In this document: piece after piece, positions 23,051 through 31,478 of the stretch | Layout of the letters: every line of letters begins with the position of its first letter | Position numbering within the stretch: the stretch's first letter is position 1 | Assembly: GCF_021390435.2 (NCBI RefSeq) | Contig: NZ_JAJVCN010000002.1 | Coordinates: forward strand, 744,001 to 808,000 | From: Kibdelosporangium philippinense | GTDB lineage: Bacteria; Actinomycetota; Actinomycetes; Mycobacteriales; Pseudonocardiaceae | Direction: 5' to 3' | Length of the DNA: 64,000 nucleotides | The notes under the pieces: model-generated | What the model was told of the DNA's origin: nothing | What the model saw: only the letters and a program-made list of their open reading frames with translations | Databases searched by the model: none | Made by a program: the position numbers and the translations under genes

Positions 23051-24556
23051 GTGGAGAACTCTGACAACAGGCTGTCGCCGTGGCGCGCGGTGTGGGCGGG
23101 CGTCCTCGGCGTGGTCGCGGCAGTGGCCGCCGGTCACCTCGTCGCGGGTCTGCTCGACGCCAACGCGTCGCCGTTTCTCGCGGTCGGCAACACCGCGGTC
23201 GATCTGACCCCGGACCCGGTGAAGGACTGGGCCATCGCCACCTTCGGCACCGCGGACAAACTCGTTCTGCTGATCGGGATGGCGGTGGTGTTGCTTGGGT
23301 TCGCGGCCATCGCCGGACTGCTGTCCAGGCGGAGCCCCGCACCTGGGACCGTGGTGGCGGTTGTGGTCGGCGCGCTCGGGCTGATCGCGGTGATGGTCCG
23401 GCCCGACCTTGGCCAGTTGGCCATTCTGGCGCCGCTCGCCAGCCTGTTCGCGGGCGTTTTCGTGTTCCGGTGGATGCACCGGTTGGCGCAGCCGCCGCTT
23501 TCGTCTTCCGAGCGCCGGAAGTTCCTGCAGGCTTCCGCCGGGGTTGTCGCCGGGATTGGTGTCGCAGGGCTTGGCGGGCAACTGCTCGGTAGCCGTACGG
23601 ACGTGGAGGGTTCGCGTGCCGCGATTGGCCAGTTGACCCCGGCCCAGCCTGCTCCGGCGGTCCCTTCTGGCGCTGACTTCGTTCCACGGACACCTCGGTT
23701 TCTGACGTCCAACCACGACTTCTACCGGATCGACACGGCGTTGAGTGTGCCGAAGGTGCGTGCGGAGGACTGGGCGCTGCGCATCCACGGCGCCGTGTCA
23801 AGGGAAATGACTCTGCGGTACGCAGACATCCGGCAGTTCCCGCTGGTCGAACGGACCGTCACGCTGACTTGCGTATCGAATGAGGTTGGCGGGAACTTGA
23901 TCTCGACGTCCAACTTCATCGGGGTGCCGCTGAAGGACATCCTTGCCGCCGCGGGTGTGCAACCGGGGTCGGATCAGCTGTTCTCCACCAGTGCGGATGG
24001 ATGGACCTGCGGCACGCCCGTCGCCGACATCATGGAACGCGGCCTGCTCGCGATCGGGATGAACGGCGAACCACTGCCCGTGGAGCACGGATTTCCAGCC
24101 AGGATGGTCGTTCCCGGCCTGTATGGGTACGTCTCGGCGACGAAATGGGTCGTCGACATGGAGTTCACTACCTTTGCTGACAAACAGGCCTATTGGCTCA
24201 AGCGCGGCTGGGCGGCTCGCGGACCGATCAAGACCCAGTCGCGCATCGACACCCCTCGGGGCTCGGCGCAGGCCGGGCGCGTAACCGTCGCTGGGGTGGC
24301 GTGGGCGCAGACTCGGGGGATCGCGAAGGTCGAAGTCCGTGCCGATGGGCGGGACTGGGTGCCCGCGCGCCTGGCCGCGGAGGTGAGCCTGGACACGTGG
24401 CGAATGTGGGAAGCAGACCTGGAGTTGGCGCCCGGCGAGTACACGCTGCAATGCCGCGCGACCGATCGGAGCGGGTACACGCAGACCGATGCGATTGCCG
24501 ACCCCGTGCCGGATGGTGCGACCGGCTGGCACACGGTGCCCATCAGCGTGCGCTGA
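23051..24556 (+). CDS. Molybdopterin-dependent oxidoreductase with N-terminal membrane domain
   Basis: 501 residues. The first 150 hold about four membrane helices. Then comes a twin-arginine-like motif (SSSERRKFLQ) and a further hydrophobic segment, after which the sulfite-oxidase-type molybdopterin domain begins. That domain has the molybdenum-ligand cysteine in TLTCVSNEVGG, and SADGWTCGTPV, PARMVVPGLYGYVSATKWV and WAARGPIKTQSRIDTP. The C-terminal 100 residues are the Ig-like dimerisation domain (VAGVAWAQTRGI). The active site would be outside the membrane. GTG 23051 gives MENSDNRLSPWR. The substrate is unknown. The helix-plus-RR layout resembles mycobacterial Rv0218-like proteins. Confidence 0.9.
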   Translation: MENSDNRLSPWRAVWAGVLGVVAAVAAGHLVAGLLDANASPFLAVGNTAVDLTPDPVKDWAIATFGTADKLVLLIGMAVVLLGFAAIAGLLSRRSPAPGTVVAVVVGALGLIAVMVRPDLGQLAILAPLASLFAGVFVFRWMHRLAQPPLSSSERRKFLQASAGVVAGIGVAGLGGQLLGSRTDVEGSRAAIGQLTPAQPAPAVPSGADFVPRTPRFLTSNHDFYRIDTALSVPKVRAEDWALRIHGAVSREMTLRYADIRQFPLVERTVTLTCVSNEVGGNLISTSNFIGVPLKDILAAAGVQPGSDQLFSTSADGWTCGTPVADIMERGLLAIGMNGEPLPVEHGFPARMVVPGLYGYVSATKWVVDMEFTTFADKQAYWLKRGWAARGPIKTQSRIDTPRGSAQAGRVTVAGVAWAQTRGIAKVEVRADGRDWVPARLAAEVSLDTWRMWEADLELAPGEYTLQCRATDRSGYTQTDAIADPVPDGATGWHTVPISVR

Positions 24557-24768
24557 TCGAAGCAGGCCCGCTGGGTGCATTGATCTGGGTGGGGCGCGGG
24601 GCCTTGATCGCGGCGGGCTGGAGTGGCCTGGTTGCCTCCATGTTTGTGGGGGCCTTGATCGCCGTTGCCCGCGGTAGCCATGGTTCCGCCGACCAGGGCA
24701 CCTTGGCCTTCGCGCCCCTGACCAGCACTTACTCCCGTGCACCCGTAGTCGCCCAGCCGAGTGAACTT

Positions 24769-24791
24769 CGAGCGAACGGTCCGTTCGCTCG
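24769..24791. repeat. Perfect palindromic hairpin
   Basis: CGAGCGAACGG, one base, then its exact complement: an 11-bp stem. It lies 213 bp after the molybdoenzyme stop, without a T-tract. It could be a terminator or an operator. Confidence 0.7.
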
Positions 24792-24833
24792 GCGATCACT
24801 CTTGCGAACCCCCAGCTCAACCCCCTCCGCCGG

Positions 24834-24875
24834 TAGACTGGCCAGGGGTCGTCCCCCCGGGAGTGGTGGGGGATG
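24834..24875 (+). repeat. 42-bp repeat, copy 1 (upstream of the rex-hem cluster)
   Basis: 42 bases beginning TAGACTGGCCAGGGG and ending GTGGTGGGGGATG, identical to 36553-36594 upstream of hemL. The 12 or so bases before it (AACCCCCTCCG) are also similar. It contains a short G/C stem (TCCCCC with GGGGGA). Confidence 0.88.
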
Positions 24876-25032
24876 CGTTGGGGGCGTTTTTGGGGTGGAA
24901 ATTGGGTTTGAGCTGGGGTTTTTCGTCGGTTGGGGGAGCTGGCATGGGGGATTTTTCGGGTGGGTTGAGTTCGGGCTTTTCGGGCCGTGGTGGTTCGCTG
25001 CTTTCCAGGTGGGTTGGGTTGGCGGGTTTCTC

Positions 25033-25150
25033 GCGTGTCCGCCCCACCGGCCTGGTGAGTCAAACTGCTCGACTCGCTACGTGCCTCGCTGGTCGCCGTC
25101 GTGCGCCGCTCGCGCGTTCAACACACCATGCCGGAGCGGCAGACACGCGC
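25033..25150 (+). repeat. Dispersed inverted-repeat element, type B, copy 2
   Basis: 118 bp from GCGTGTCCGCCCCACCGGC to CGGAGCGGCAGACACGCGC. The two ends are near-identical to the copy at 10921-11036 read on the opposite strand; the central 40 bases have diverged. It shares the core GTGAGTCAAACTG with the type A elements. A GCTCGCTTCGCTCGCC stretch follows at 25174-25189, as in other copies. Confidence 0.85.
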
Positions 25151-25325
25151 TGCCACCCATCAGCGACTTTTCCCGCTCGCTTCGCTCGCCGGAACGTCGT
25201 TCTTACTTGGGTGGGACGTCACATTCCGTCGGCGGCCGCGACGGGGGATGCTGATCCGATGGGGTCGCTGGTGTGTCCTCCGGTGAGACGCGATGTGAAC
25301 CGCGTCAAGCCCAGTTCCAGCCACT

Positions 25326-25343
25326 TTGTGCATTCGTTCACAA
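25326..25343. promoter_or_regulatory. Rex operator
   Basis: TTGTGCATTCGTTCACAA fits the 18-bp Rex consensus TTGTGAANNNNTTCACAA with one mismatch. It lies 72 bp before the rex GTG, so Rex should repress its own operon, and with it hemA and the following genes, when NADH/NAD+ is low, as in Streptomyces. This assignment rests on the motif and its position next to rex. Confidence 0.85.
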
Positions 25344-25414
25344 ATGGCTACCGTAAGCACATCAGCCCGGACATGTCTCCGGGATCAGTCCGGGTTTCGG
25401 TGAGGAGTAGCAGC

Positions 25415-26203
25415 GTGGCGGCAGCGCGTGGGCAGCGTGGCGGTGACCGGGATGCTGCACCCAACGCAGCCGAAGTCACCATGCCGATCCCGCCGGTGTC
25501 GGACACGCCTATGCAGCGCGCGCGTGCCATTCCTGAGGCGGCTGTCGCGCGGCTCGCGGTCTACCTCCGAGTGCTCAGTGGCATGGCCGAACAGGGCATC
25601 GTCACTCTCTCGTCCGAGGAGTTGGCTGCCGCGGCCGGTGTGAACTCCGCGAAATTGCGTAAGGACCTCTCGTACATCGGTTCCTATGGCACGCGTGGTG
25701 TTGGTTACGAGGTCAGCGTGCTTGTCGATCAGATCGAACGGATCCTCGGCCTGACCCGCAGCCACAGCGTCGCGGTCGTCGGAATCGGTAACCTCGGACA
25801 TGCACTCGCCAACTACGGCGGGTTCCCGAGCAGGGGGTTCCCCGTGGCCGCGCTTTTCGATGTCGACCCCGATCTCGTCGGGGTGCCCGTCGGCGGCCTT
25901 CCCGTCAGCCACATCGATGACATCCCCAAGGTTTGCGCCGAGCGGGAGATCTCCATCGGCGTCATCGCGACTCCGCCAGCCGCCGCGCAGGCTGTGTGCG
26001 ACCGGTTGGTCGCTGGGGGTGTCGCGAGCATCGTGAACTTCGCACCCGTTGTGCTCCAGGTTCCTGACCATGTCGAGGTTCGCAAGGTTGATCTCGCGGT
26101 CGAACTTCAGATTCTGTCGTTCCACGTCGCTCGCAGGGCGGACAGCATGAACGTCAACTCCCCGGCACTGGGCACTGTCGACGGGGTGGTGATCGGGCGA
26201 TGA
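25415..26203 (+). CDS. rex: Redox-sensing transcriptional repressor Rex
   Basis: 262 residues. The N-terminal winged helix spans about residues 30-105 (IPEAAVARLAVYLRVLSGMA and GVNSAKLRKDLSYIGSYGTRG). The Rossmann domain follows (VVGIGNLGHALANYGGF), with ALFDVDPDLVG, IGVIATPPAAAQAV and the C-terminal domain-swap helix. Rex binds its operators when NADH is low and leaves them when NADH binds. GTG 25415 has GAGGAG at ideal spacing. The stop overlaps hemA (ATGA). In Streptomyces rex also heads the hemACD operon, so linkage of heme supply to redox state is conserved. Confidence 0.95.
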   Translation: MAAARGQRGGDRDAAPNAAEVTMPIPPVSDTPMQRARAIPEAAVARLAVYLRVLSGMAEQGIVTLSSEELAAAAGVNSAKLRKDLSYIGSYGTRGVGYEVSVLVDQIERILGLTRSHSVAVVGIGNLGHALANYGGFPSRGFPVAALFDVDPDLVGVPVGGLPVSHIDDIPKVCAEREISIGVIATPPAAAQAVCDRLVAGGVASIVNFAPVVLQVPDHVEVRKVDLAVELQILSFHVARRADSMNVNSPALGTVDGVVIGR

Positions 26204-27504
26204 GTGTTCTCGCGGTTGGGGTTTCCCATCGCACCGCCGATGTCGATCTGCTCGAGCGGGTGGCCGTACCCGCCGACAAGACCGACAAGGTGCTCGCCGA
26301 CCTTCTGCAGTGCGTCAACGTTTCCGAGGCGATTCTCGTTTCGACCTGCAACCGGGTTGAGATCTACGCCGTCGTCGACGCGTTCCACGGCGGTTTGTCG
26401 GACGTGGTCGACGTGCTGTCCCGGCATTCCGGTCAGCCAACTGCTTCGCTTTACCGGCACCTGTACGTGCACTACGCGGGCGCTGCCGTCGAGCACCTCT
26501 TCACCGTCACCGCGGGCCTTGACTCGATGGTCGTCGGTGAGGCGCAGATCCTCGGTCAGGTGCGCACCGCGTACAACACCGCGCGTGAACACGGCACGGT
26601 CGGTCGCGTTCTGCATGAGTTGACGCAGAAGGCTTTGCGCGTTGGCAAGCGTGCTCACTCGGAGACCGATCTCGACCAGGCCGGTGGCTCCGTTGTCTCG
26701 GAAGCCTTGTTGGACGCGGAAACCACGCTCAATGGCCTCGCTGGGCGGAAAGCGCTTGTCGTTGGCGCCGGTTCGATGGGTGGTCTTGCCGTCGCTGCTT
26801 TGAAGCGCGCGGAAATCGGACAGGTTGTCATCGCGAACCGCTCGCAGGCCAACGGTTCCCGGCTTGCCAACACGCTCGTCGAAGACGGCATCCCGGCGAC
26901 CGCTGTTGGTCTTGAAGACCTTGAACAGCGCATCGCCGAGGCGGATGTTGTTGTCTCGTGCACCGGTGCGGTGACCGCGGTTATCCGTCAGGCCCACATT
27001 CTCAAGCGCGACAAGCCTTTGGTCGTCTGCGACCTTGGTCTGCCGAGGGACGTCGAGCACGGTGTCGCGGACATCGACAACGTCACGGTCGTCGACCTGG
27101 AAAGCCTGCAGCGGCGGCTTGCCGACGCGCCGAGTGGCCAGGGTGCCGCGCGGGCCGCGAGCATCGTCGCCGAGGAAGTTCAGGCGTACCTTGCCGCGCA
27201 GCGTTCCGCTGAGGTCACGCCGACCGTCACGGCGTTGCGTCGCCGTGCCGCCGAAGTCGTTGACTCCGAGCTGCTCCGGCTCGACTCGAAGCTGCCCGAT
27301 TTGGACGGTGCGGTGCGTGATGAGCTCGCGCGCACGGTCCGACGTGTTGTGGACAAGCTGTTGCACACCCCGACTGTGCGGGTGAAGCAGCTCGCCGCGA
27401 ACCCCGCTGGCGCCGGTTACGCCGACGCTCTGCGGGAACTGTTCGCACTCGACCCGGCGAAGCCGGACGCGATCACGAAGTCCCGTGTGGACGGTGAACT
27501 GTAG
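26200..27504 (+). CDS. hemA: Glutamyl-tRNA reductase
   Basis: Reduces glutamyl-tRNA(Glu) with NADPH to glutamate-1-semialdehyde, the first committed step of C5 heme synthesis. The 434-residue product has the catalytic Cys50 in LVSTCNRVEIYAV and His84 region (SLYRHLYVHYAGAAVEHLF). It also has the specificity segment SMVVGEAQILGQVR, the NADPH motif VVGAGSMGGLAVAAL, CTGAV, LGLPRDVEHGV and a C-terminal dimerisation helix region. It is full length. It overlaps rex and is followed 2 bp later by hemC, so it sits under the Rex-controlled promoter. Confidence 0.97.
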   Translation: MSVLAVGVSHRTADVDLLERVAVPADKTDKVLADLLQCVNVSEAILVSTCNRVEIYAVVDAFHGGLSDVVDVLSRHSGQPTASLYRHLYVHYAGAAVEHLFTVTAGLDSMVVGEAQILGQVRTAYNTAREHGTVGRVLHELTQKALRVGKRAHSETDLDQAGGSVVSEALLDAETTLNGLAGRKALVVGAGSMGGLAVAALKRAEIGQVVIANRSQANGSRLANTLVEDGIPATAVGLEDLEQRIAEADVVVSCTGAVTAVIRQAHILKRDKPLVVCDLGLPRDVEHGVADIDNVTVVDLESLQRRLADAPSGQGAARAASIVAEEVQAYLAAQRSAEVTPTVTALRRRAAEVVDSELLRLDSKLPDLDGAVRDELARTVRRVVDKLLHTPTVRVKQLAANPAGAGYADALRELFALDPAKPDAITKSRVDGEL

Positions 27505-27506
27505 AA

Positions 27507-28478
27507 ATGAAGCGGACCATCAGGATTGGGACCCGCGGCAGCGCTTTGGCGTTGACGCAGACGCGGATGGTCGCCGACGCGCTTGAGCGCGAGGGCGACG
27601 TGAACGTCGAGATCGTCACCGTGTCGACGCCAGGTGACCGGTCGGACAAGCCGATCGCGGAGATCGGTGTCGGCGTGTTCACCTCGGCGCTGCGCGACGC
27701 GCTCGCCGACGACCAAGTGGACGTCGCTGTCCACTCATACAAGGACTTGCCCACCGCGCCGGACCCTCGGCTCGCGCTCGCGGCTGTGCCGCTACGTGAG
27801 GATCCGAGGGACGCGTTGGTGGCGCGGGACGGGTTGACGCTCGGCGAGCTGCCTCCCGGATCGACCGTTGGCACGGGTTCCCCGCGCCGGGCCGCTCAGC
27901 TGGAAGCGCTGGGGCTCGGGCTGCGGATCGTCGGCCTGCGGGGCAATGTGGACACTCGGGTGCGCAAGGTGACCGACGGCGAGCTGGATGCGGTCGTCCT
28001 TGCCAAGGCCGGCCTTTCCAGGCTCGGCCGCCTCGACGTGATCACCGAGGTACTCGAGCCGATCCAGATGCTGCCCGCGCCCGCGCAGGGTGCGCTCGCG
28101 GTCGAGTGCCGTGTCGACGACGTTGACGTCGAACACCTTCTTCGCTCCATTGTGGACGATCAAGCCACCAGGGCTGCTGTAGCCGCTGAGCGGGCCATGC
28201 TGGCCAAGCTCGAAGCCGGCTGCAACGCGCCCGTTGGCGCACTGGCCGATGTCGTGGAGGACCTCGACGACGACGGGCGCGTGGTGATGCGCCTGTCGTT
28301 GCGTGGCGTCGCCGCGGTTTACGCGAAGGGCGAGGACGGCAACCCCGTCGTCGTCGATCTTCTTCGCGCCTCGGCCACTGGTGACCTGACCGCTGCCGAG
28401 CAGCTTGGCCGTGACCTGGCCGCGGAACTGCTCGACCTCGGCGCCGGTGTGCTTTCCGGCCCCGAGAGCCGTAGTTGA
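27507..28478 (+). CDS. hemC: Porphobilinogen deaminase (hydroxymethylbilane synthase)
   Basis: Joins four porphobilinogen units into hydroxymethylbilane. The 323-residue product has RIGTRGSALALTQT, HSYKDLPT, the arginine-rich TGSPRRAAQLEAL and LRGNVDTRVRK, and the dipyrromethane-cofactor cysteine Cys239 in EAGCNAPVGA. It is full length and starts with ATG two bases after the hemA stop. It is co-transcribed with hemA and the hemD fusion gene; spacing to the next start is 16 bp. Confidence 0.97.
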   Translation: MKRTIRIGTRGSALALTQTRMVADALEREGDVNVEIVTVSTPGDRSDKPIAEIGVGVFTSALRDALADDQVDVAVHSYKDLPTAPDPRLALAAVPLREDPRDALVARDGLTLGELPPGSTVGTGSPRRAAQLEALGLGLRIVGLRGNVDTRVRKVTDGELDAVVLAKAGLSRLGRLDVITEVLEPIQMLPAPAQGALAVECRVDDVDVEHLLRSIVDDQATRAAVAAERAMLAKLEAGCNAPVGALADVVEDLDDDGRVVMRLSLRGVAAVYAKGEDGNPVVVDLLRASATGDLTAAEQLGRDLAAELLDLGAGVLSGPESRS

Positions 28479-28494
28479 TGGGAAGTGCCCTGAA

Positions 28495-30027
28495 ATGACG
28501 ACCAATGCACGTAAGGCCCCTGGCCGCGTCGCATTCGTAGGCTCCGGCCCCGGAGACGCCGGGCTGCTCACGGTTCGCGCACGCGAGCTGATCGAGCGCG
28601 CCGAACTGGTGGTGACCGACCCCGACGTGCCTGCTGGCGTACTCGCGTACGCCAAGGCCGACGCCGAGGTACGGCCTGCCGTCGGCCAGCCCGCCGACGT
28701 GGCGAAGGATCTCGCGAACGAGGCGAAGGCCGGGCGTTCGGTTGTCCGGTTGGTCGCCGGTGACCCGTTGACGCAGACCGCTGTCGTCGCCGAGACGCAA
28801 GCGGTTGCCAAGAACGCCACCTCCTACGACGTCGTGCCTGGAGTGCCTGCGGGCACTGCGGTTCCGGCGTACGCGGGTGTCGCGCTCGGCTCACAACACA
28901 CCGAAGTGGACATTCGCGGCACGGTCGACTGGGCCGGTCTGGCCGGCGTGCACGGTCCGCTTGTGTTGCACGCCAACGCAAGCAACCTCGCCGAGGCCGC
29001 GTCTTCGTTGGTGGAGCACGGTCTTGCGCCGCAGACCCCGGTCGCCGTCACCTCCGACGGCACGGGCTCGTCGCAGCGCACGATCGACACCACGCTCGCA
29101 TCCCTTGCGGCGGACGCTGGTGAGCTCGTTGGCAACCTCATTGTCACTGTGGGACAAGAGGTGGCCGGTCGCTCGAAGCTGTCGTGGTGGGAGTCGCGCG
29201 CGCTCTACGGCTGGAAGGTCCTCGTGCCGCGCACCAAGGACCAGGCGCAGGAGATGAGCGAGCGGCTGCGGATCCACGGCGCGATCCCGTCCGAGGTCCC
29301 GACGATCTCCGTCGAGCCGCCGCGTAGCCCGGCGCAGATGGAGCGTTCGGTCAAGGGTTTGGTTGACGGCCGCTACCAGTGGGTCGTGTTCACCTCGACC
29401 AACGCGGTTCGCGCGGTGTGGGAGAAGTTCTCCGAGTTCGGTTTGGACGCTCGCGCGTTCTCCGGCGTGAAGATCGCTTGTGTCGGTGAGTCGACGGCGG
29501 CCAGGGTGCGGTCGTTCGGCATCATCCCCGAGCTGATCCCGTCGGGTGAGCAGTCCAGTGAGGGTCTGCTCGCGGACTTCCCGCCGTACGACGACATTCT
29601 CGACCCGGTCGACCGGGTTCTGTTGCCACGGGCCGACATTGCCACCGAGACCCTCGCGGCCGGTCTGCGCGACCGCGGCTGGGAGATCGACGACGTGACG
29701 GCGTACCGCACGGTGCGCGCCGCGCCGCCGCCAGCCGAGACCCGCGAGATGATCAAGACCGGTGGCTTCGACGCGGTGTGCTTCACCTCGTCCTCCACGG
29801 TCCGTAACCTTGTTGGTATCGCAGGAAAGCCGCACGCTCGCACGCTCGTTGCCTGCATCGGCCCGAAGACCGCGGAAACCGCCCGTGAATTCGGCCTGCG
29901 GGTTGACGTTCAGCCCGAGGTGCCGCAGATCCCGGCGCTGGTCGACGCTCTCGCTGAGCACGCGGCCCGGCTGCGTGCCGAAGGCGCGTTGCCGCCGCCC
30001 CGCAAGACGAAGCGGGCGCGTCGCTGA
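28495..30027 (+). CDS. hemD: Uroporphyrinogen-III synthase fused to a methyltransferase-like domain
   Basis: 510 residues with two parts. Residues about 1-235 resemble uroporphyrinogen-III C-methyltransferase: SAM loop FVGSGPGDAGLLTVRA and VPGVPAGTAVPAYAGV. However, the usual GDP-x-x-F-G-R-x-x-EE motif is replaced by GDPLTQTAVVAETQ, so methyltransferase activity is doubtful. Residues about 245-500 are the HemD synthase (VLVPRTKDQAQEMSERL, VFTSTNAVRAVWE, CVGESTAARV, CFTSSSTVRNL and CIGPKTAETAREFG), which closes and inverts ring D. This fused form is common in actinobacteria. ATG 28495 follows hemC; the stop overlaps hemB (TGATG). Confidence 0.94.
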   Translation: MTTNARKAPGRVAFVGSGPGDAGLLTVRARELIERAELVVTDPDVPAGVLAYAKADAEVRPAVGQPADVAKDLANEAKAGRSVVRLVAGDPLTQTAVVAETQAVAKNATSYDVVPGVPAGTAVPAYAGVALGSQHTEVDIRGTVDWAGLAGVHGPLVLHANASNLAEAASSLVEHGLAPQTPVAVTSDGTGSSQRTIDTTLASLAADAGELVGNLIVTVGQEVAGRSKLSWWESRALYGWKVLVPRTKDQAQEMSERLRIHGAIPSEVPTISVEPPRSPAQMERSVKGLVDGRYQWVVFTSTNAVRAVWEKFSEFGLDARAFSGVKIACVGESTAARVRSFGIIPELIPSGEQSSEGLLADFPPYDDILDPVDRVLLPRADIATETLAAGLRDRGWEIDDVTAYRTVRAAPPPAETREMIKTGGFDAVCFTSSSTVRNLVGIAGKPHARTLVACIGPKTAETAREFGLRVDVQPEVPQIPALVDALAEHAARLRAEGALPPPRKTKRARR

Positions 30028-31004
30028 TGTTCCCGAGTCATCGTCCCCGTCGGTTGCGCCGCACTGCGGCGCTCCGGCGGATGGTGAGCGAGACGACGCT
30101 GCGGCCGGAGCAGATGATCCTGCCGATGTTCGTGAAGGAAGGGCTGACCGAGCCGGTCGCCCTTTCCTCCATGCCCGGCGTGCTCCAGCACAGCCGTGAC
30201 TCACTGCGCAAAGCCGCCGTCGAGGCCGTTCAGGCCGGTGTCGGCGGCTTGATGCTGTTCGGCGTGCCGGAGAAGCACGACGCTGTCGGCTCGGGCGCGA
30301 CGGACCCGGACGGCATCCTGAATGTCGCGCTGCGGGACGTCTACGACGAGGTCGGCGACAGCACGGTGATCATGTCCGACCTGTGCCTCGACGAGTTCAC
30401 CGATCACGGCCACTGTGGCGTGCTCGACGCGCAGGGCAACGTCGACAACGACGCGACCCTGGAGATCTACGCCGAGATGGCGGTCGCCCAGGCCCGTGCC
30501 GGAGCTCACGTGCTCGGCCCGAGCGGGATGATGGACGGCCAGGTCGGCGTGGTCCGCAGCGCGCTCGACGACGCGGGCTTCCAGGAGACCGGCATCCTCG
30601 CCTACTCGGCGAAGTACGCATCGGCGTTCTACGGCCCGTTCCGCGACGCGGTGGACTCGCAGCTCAAAGGCGACCGCAAGGCCTACCAACAGGACCCCGG
30701 CAACATCCGTGAGTCGCTCCGCGAGGTCCAGCTCGACCTCGCCGAAGGCGCGGACATGGTGATGGTCAAGCCCGCGCTGGCGTACCTCGACGTGATCAGG
30801 GCGACCGCGGAGATCTCGGACGTCCCGGTGGCCGCGTACCTGGTCTCCGGCGAGTACTCGATGATCGAGGCGGCGGCCGCGAACGGCTGGCTCGACCGGC
30901 GGCGCACGATCACCGAGGCGCTCACGTCGATCCGGCGCGCCGGAGCCGACATTGTGCTCACGTACTGGGCAGTCGAGGTCGCGGGCTGGCTCCGCGAGGG
31001 CTGA
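30027..31004 (+). CDS. hemB: Porphobilinogen synthase (delta-aminolevulinate dehydratase)
   Basis: Condenses two 5-aminolevulinate molecules to porphobilinogen. The 325-residue product has the two Schiff-base lysines Lys196 (YSAKYASAFYGPF) and Lys248 (MVKPALAYLD). The metal loop reads DLCLDEFTDHGHCGVL, retaining two of the three cysteines of zinc enzymes with Asp in the middle position, and RRLRRTAALRRMV lies at the N-terminus. ATG 30027 overlaps the hemD stop. It is the last heme gene of this cluster; hemL lies 5.7 kb further on. Confidence 0.97.
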   Translation: MFPSHRPRRLRRTAALRRMVSETTLRPEQMILPMFVKEGLTEPVALSSMPGVLQHSRDSLRKAAVEAVQAGVGGLMLFGVPEKHDAVGSGATDPDGILNVALRDVYDEVGDSTVIMSDLCLDEFTDHGHCGVLDAQGNVDNDATLEIYAEMAVAQARAGAHVLGPSGMMDGQVGVVRSALDDAGFQETGILAYSAKYASAFYGPFRDAVDSQLKGDRKAYQQDPGNIRESLREVQLDLAEGADMVMVKPALAYLDVIRATAEISDVPVAAYLVSGEYSMIEAAAANGWLDRRRTITEALTSIRRAGADIVLTYWAVEVAGWLREG

Positions 31005-31011
31005 GAGTAGC

Positions 31012-31467
31012 GTGCGTGTCGTGAAGATGCGCATTTCGGACGGTGAGACGGCCGCGCCTTTGATGGTTCGCGTGTCGTTCTGGTTCTGGGTGGGTGCTGC
31101 CGTTGTCGGCCTGCTCGACGCCGTGCTGTTCTTCTATTTCAAGGACCAGTTGATCGAGACGACCATTCGGCAGAACCCGGCGTTGAATGTCGATCAGGTC
31201 CGTTCGGGCGCCAACTCGTTCGTCTGGCTGACGCTCATCCTCGCGGTACTGTTCGGGTCGCTGTACGTGTATTTCGGCAGGCAGATGCGTATAGGCGTGC
31301 GCAAGGCGCGCACCAGGCTGCTCATCGCGGGCATCGTGCACCTGGTGATCAGCGTGCTGTTCCCGGTCAGCTATATCGTGCTGCTCGGCGTGCTGCTGTC
31401 GGTGGTCGGTGCGTTGTTGATGTTCGTGCCGTACCAAGCCAAGACCTACTTTTCGGCCGAGGTCTAG
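31012..31467 (+). CDS. Small four-helix membrane protein
   Basis: About 151 residues, unknown function. It has four hydrophobic segments: SFWFWVGAAVVGLLDAVLFF, FVWLTLILAVLFGSLYVYF, LLIAGIVHLVISVLF and YIVLLGVLLSVVGALLMFV. A polar loop between the first two contains TIRQNPALNVDQVRSGAN. It resembles the next gene product in layout (FWFWV / FWVWV before helix 1, basic residues after helix 2), so the two are probably paralogs. The start is uncertain among GTG 31012, GTG 31021 and ATG 31027. It follows hemB by 7 bp and may be in the same transcript. Confidence 0.75.
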   Translation: MRVVKMRISDGETAAPLMVRVSFWFWVGAAVVGLLDAVLFFYFKDQLIETTIRQNPALNVDQVRSGANSFVWLTLILAVLFGSLYVYFGRQMRIGVRKARTRLLIAGIVHLVISVLFPVSYIVLLGVLLSVVGALLMFVPYQAKTYFSAEV

Positions 31468-31478
31468 GAGTCTTTCCC

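Larger units (their letters stand above)
24557..25414. other. Long gene-free stretch between the molybdoenzyme and rex
   Basis: 858 bases with no convincing gene. In order: three short imperfect repeats around TTGATC (24578, 24604, 24655), two within GGGGCCTTGATCGC; a perfect palindromic hairpin at 24769-24791; a 42-bp repeat shared with the hemL upstream region (24834-24875); a G-rich segment; a type B dispersed element (25033-25150); and the rex promoter region with a Rex operator (25326-25343). Open frames crossing it, including the upstream extension of rex, lack family features. Confidence 0.75.

Noticed and set aside
24761..25414. A long N-terminal extension of Rex
   Set aside because: It runs through the 42-bp repeat, the type B element and the Rex operator; GTG 25415 has an ideal ribosome site and gives the normal Rex length.
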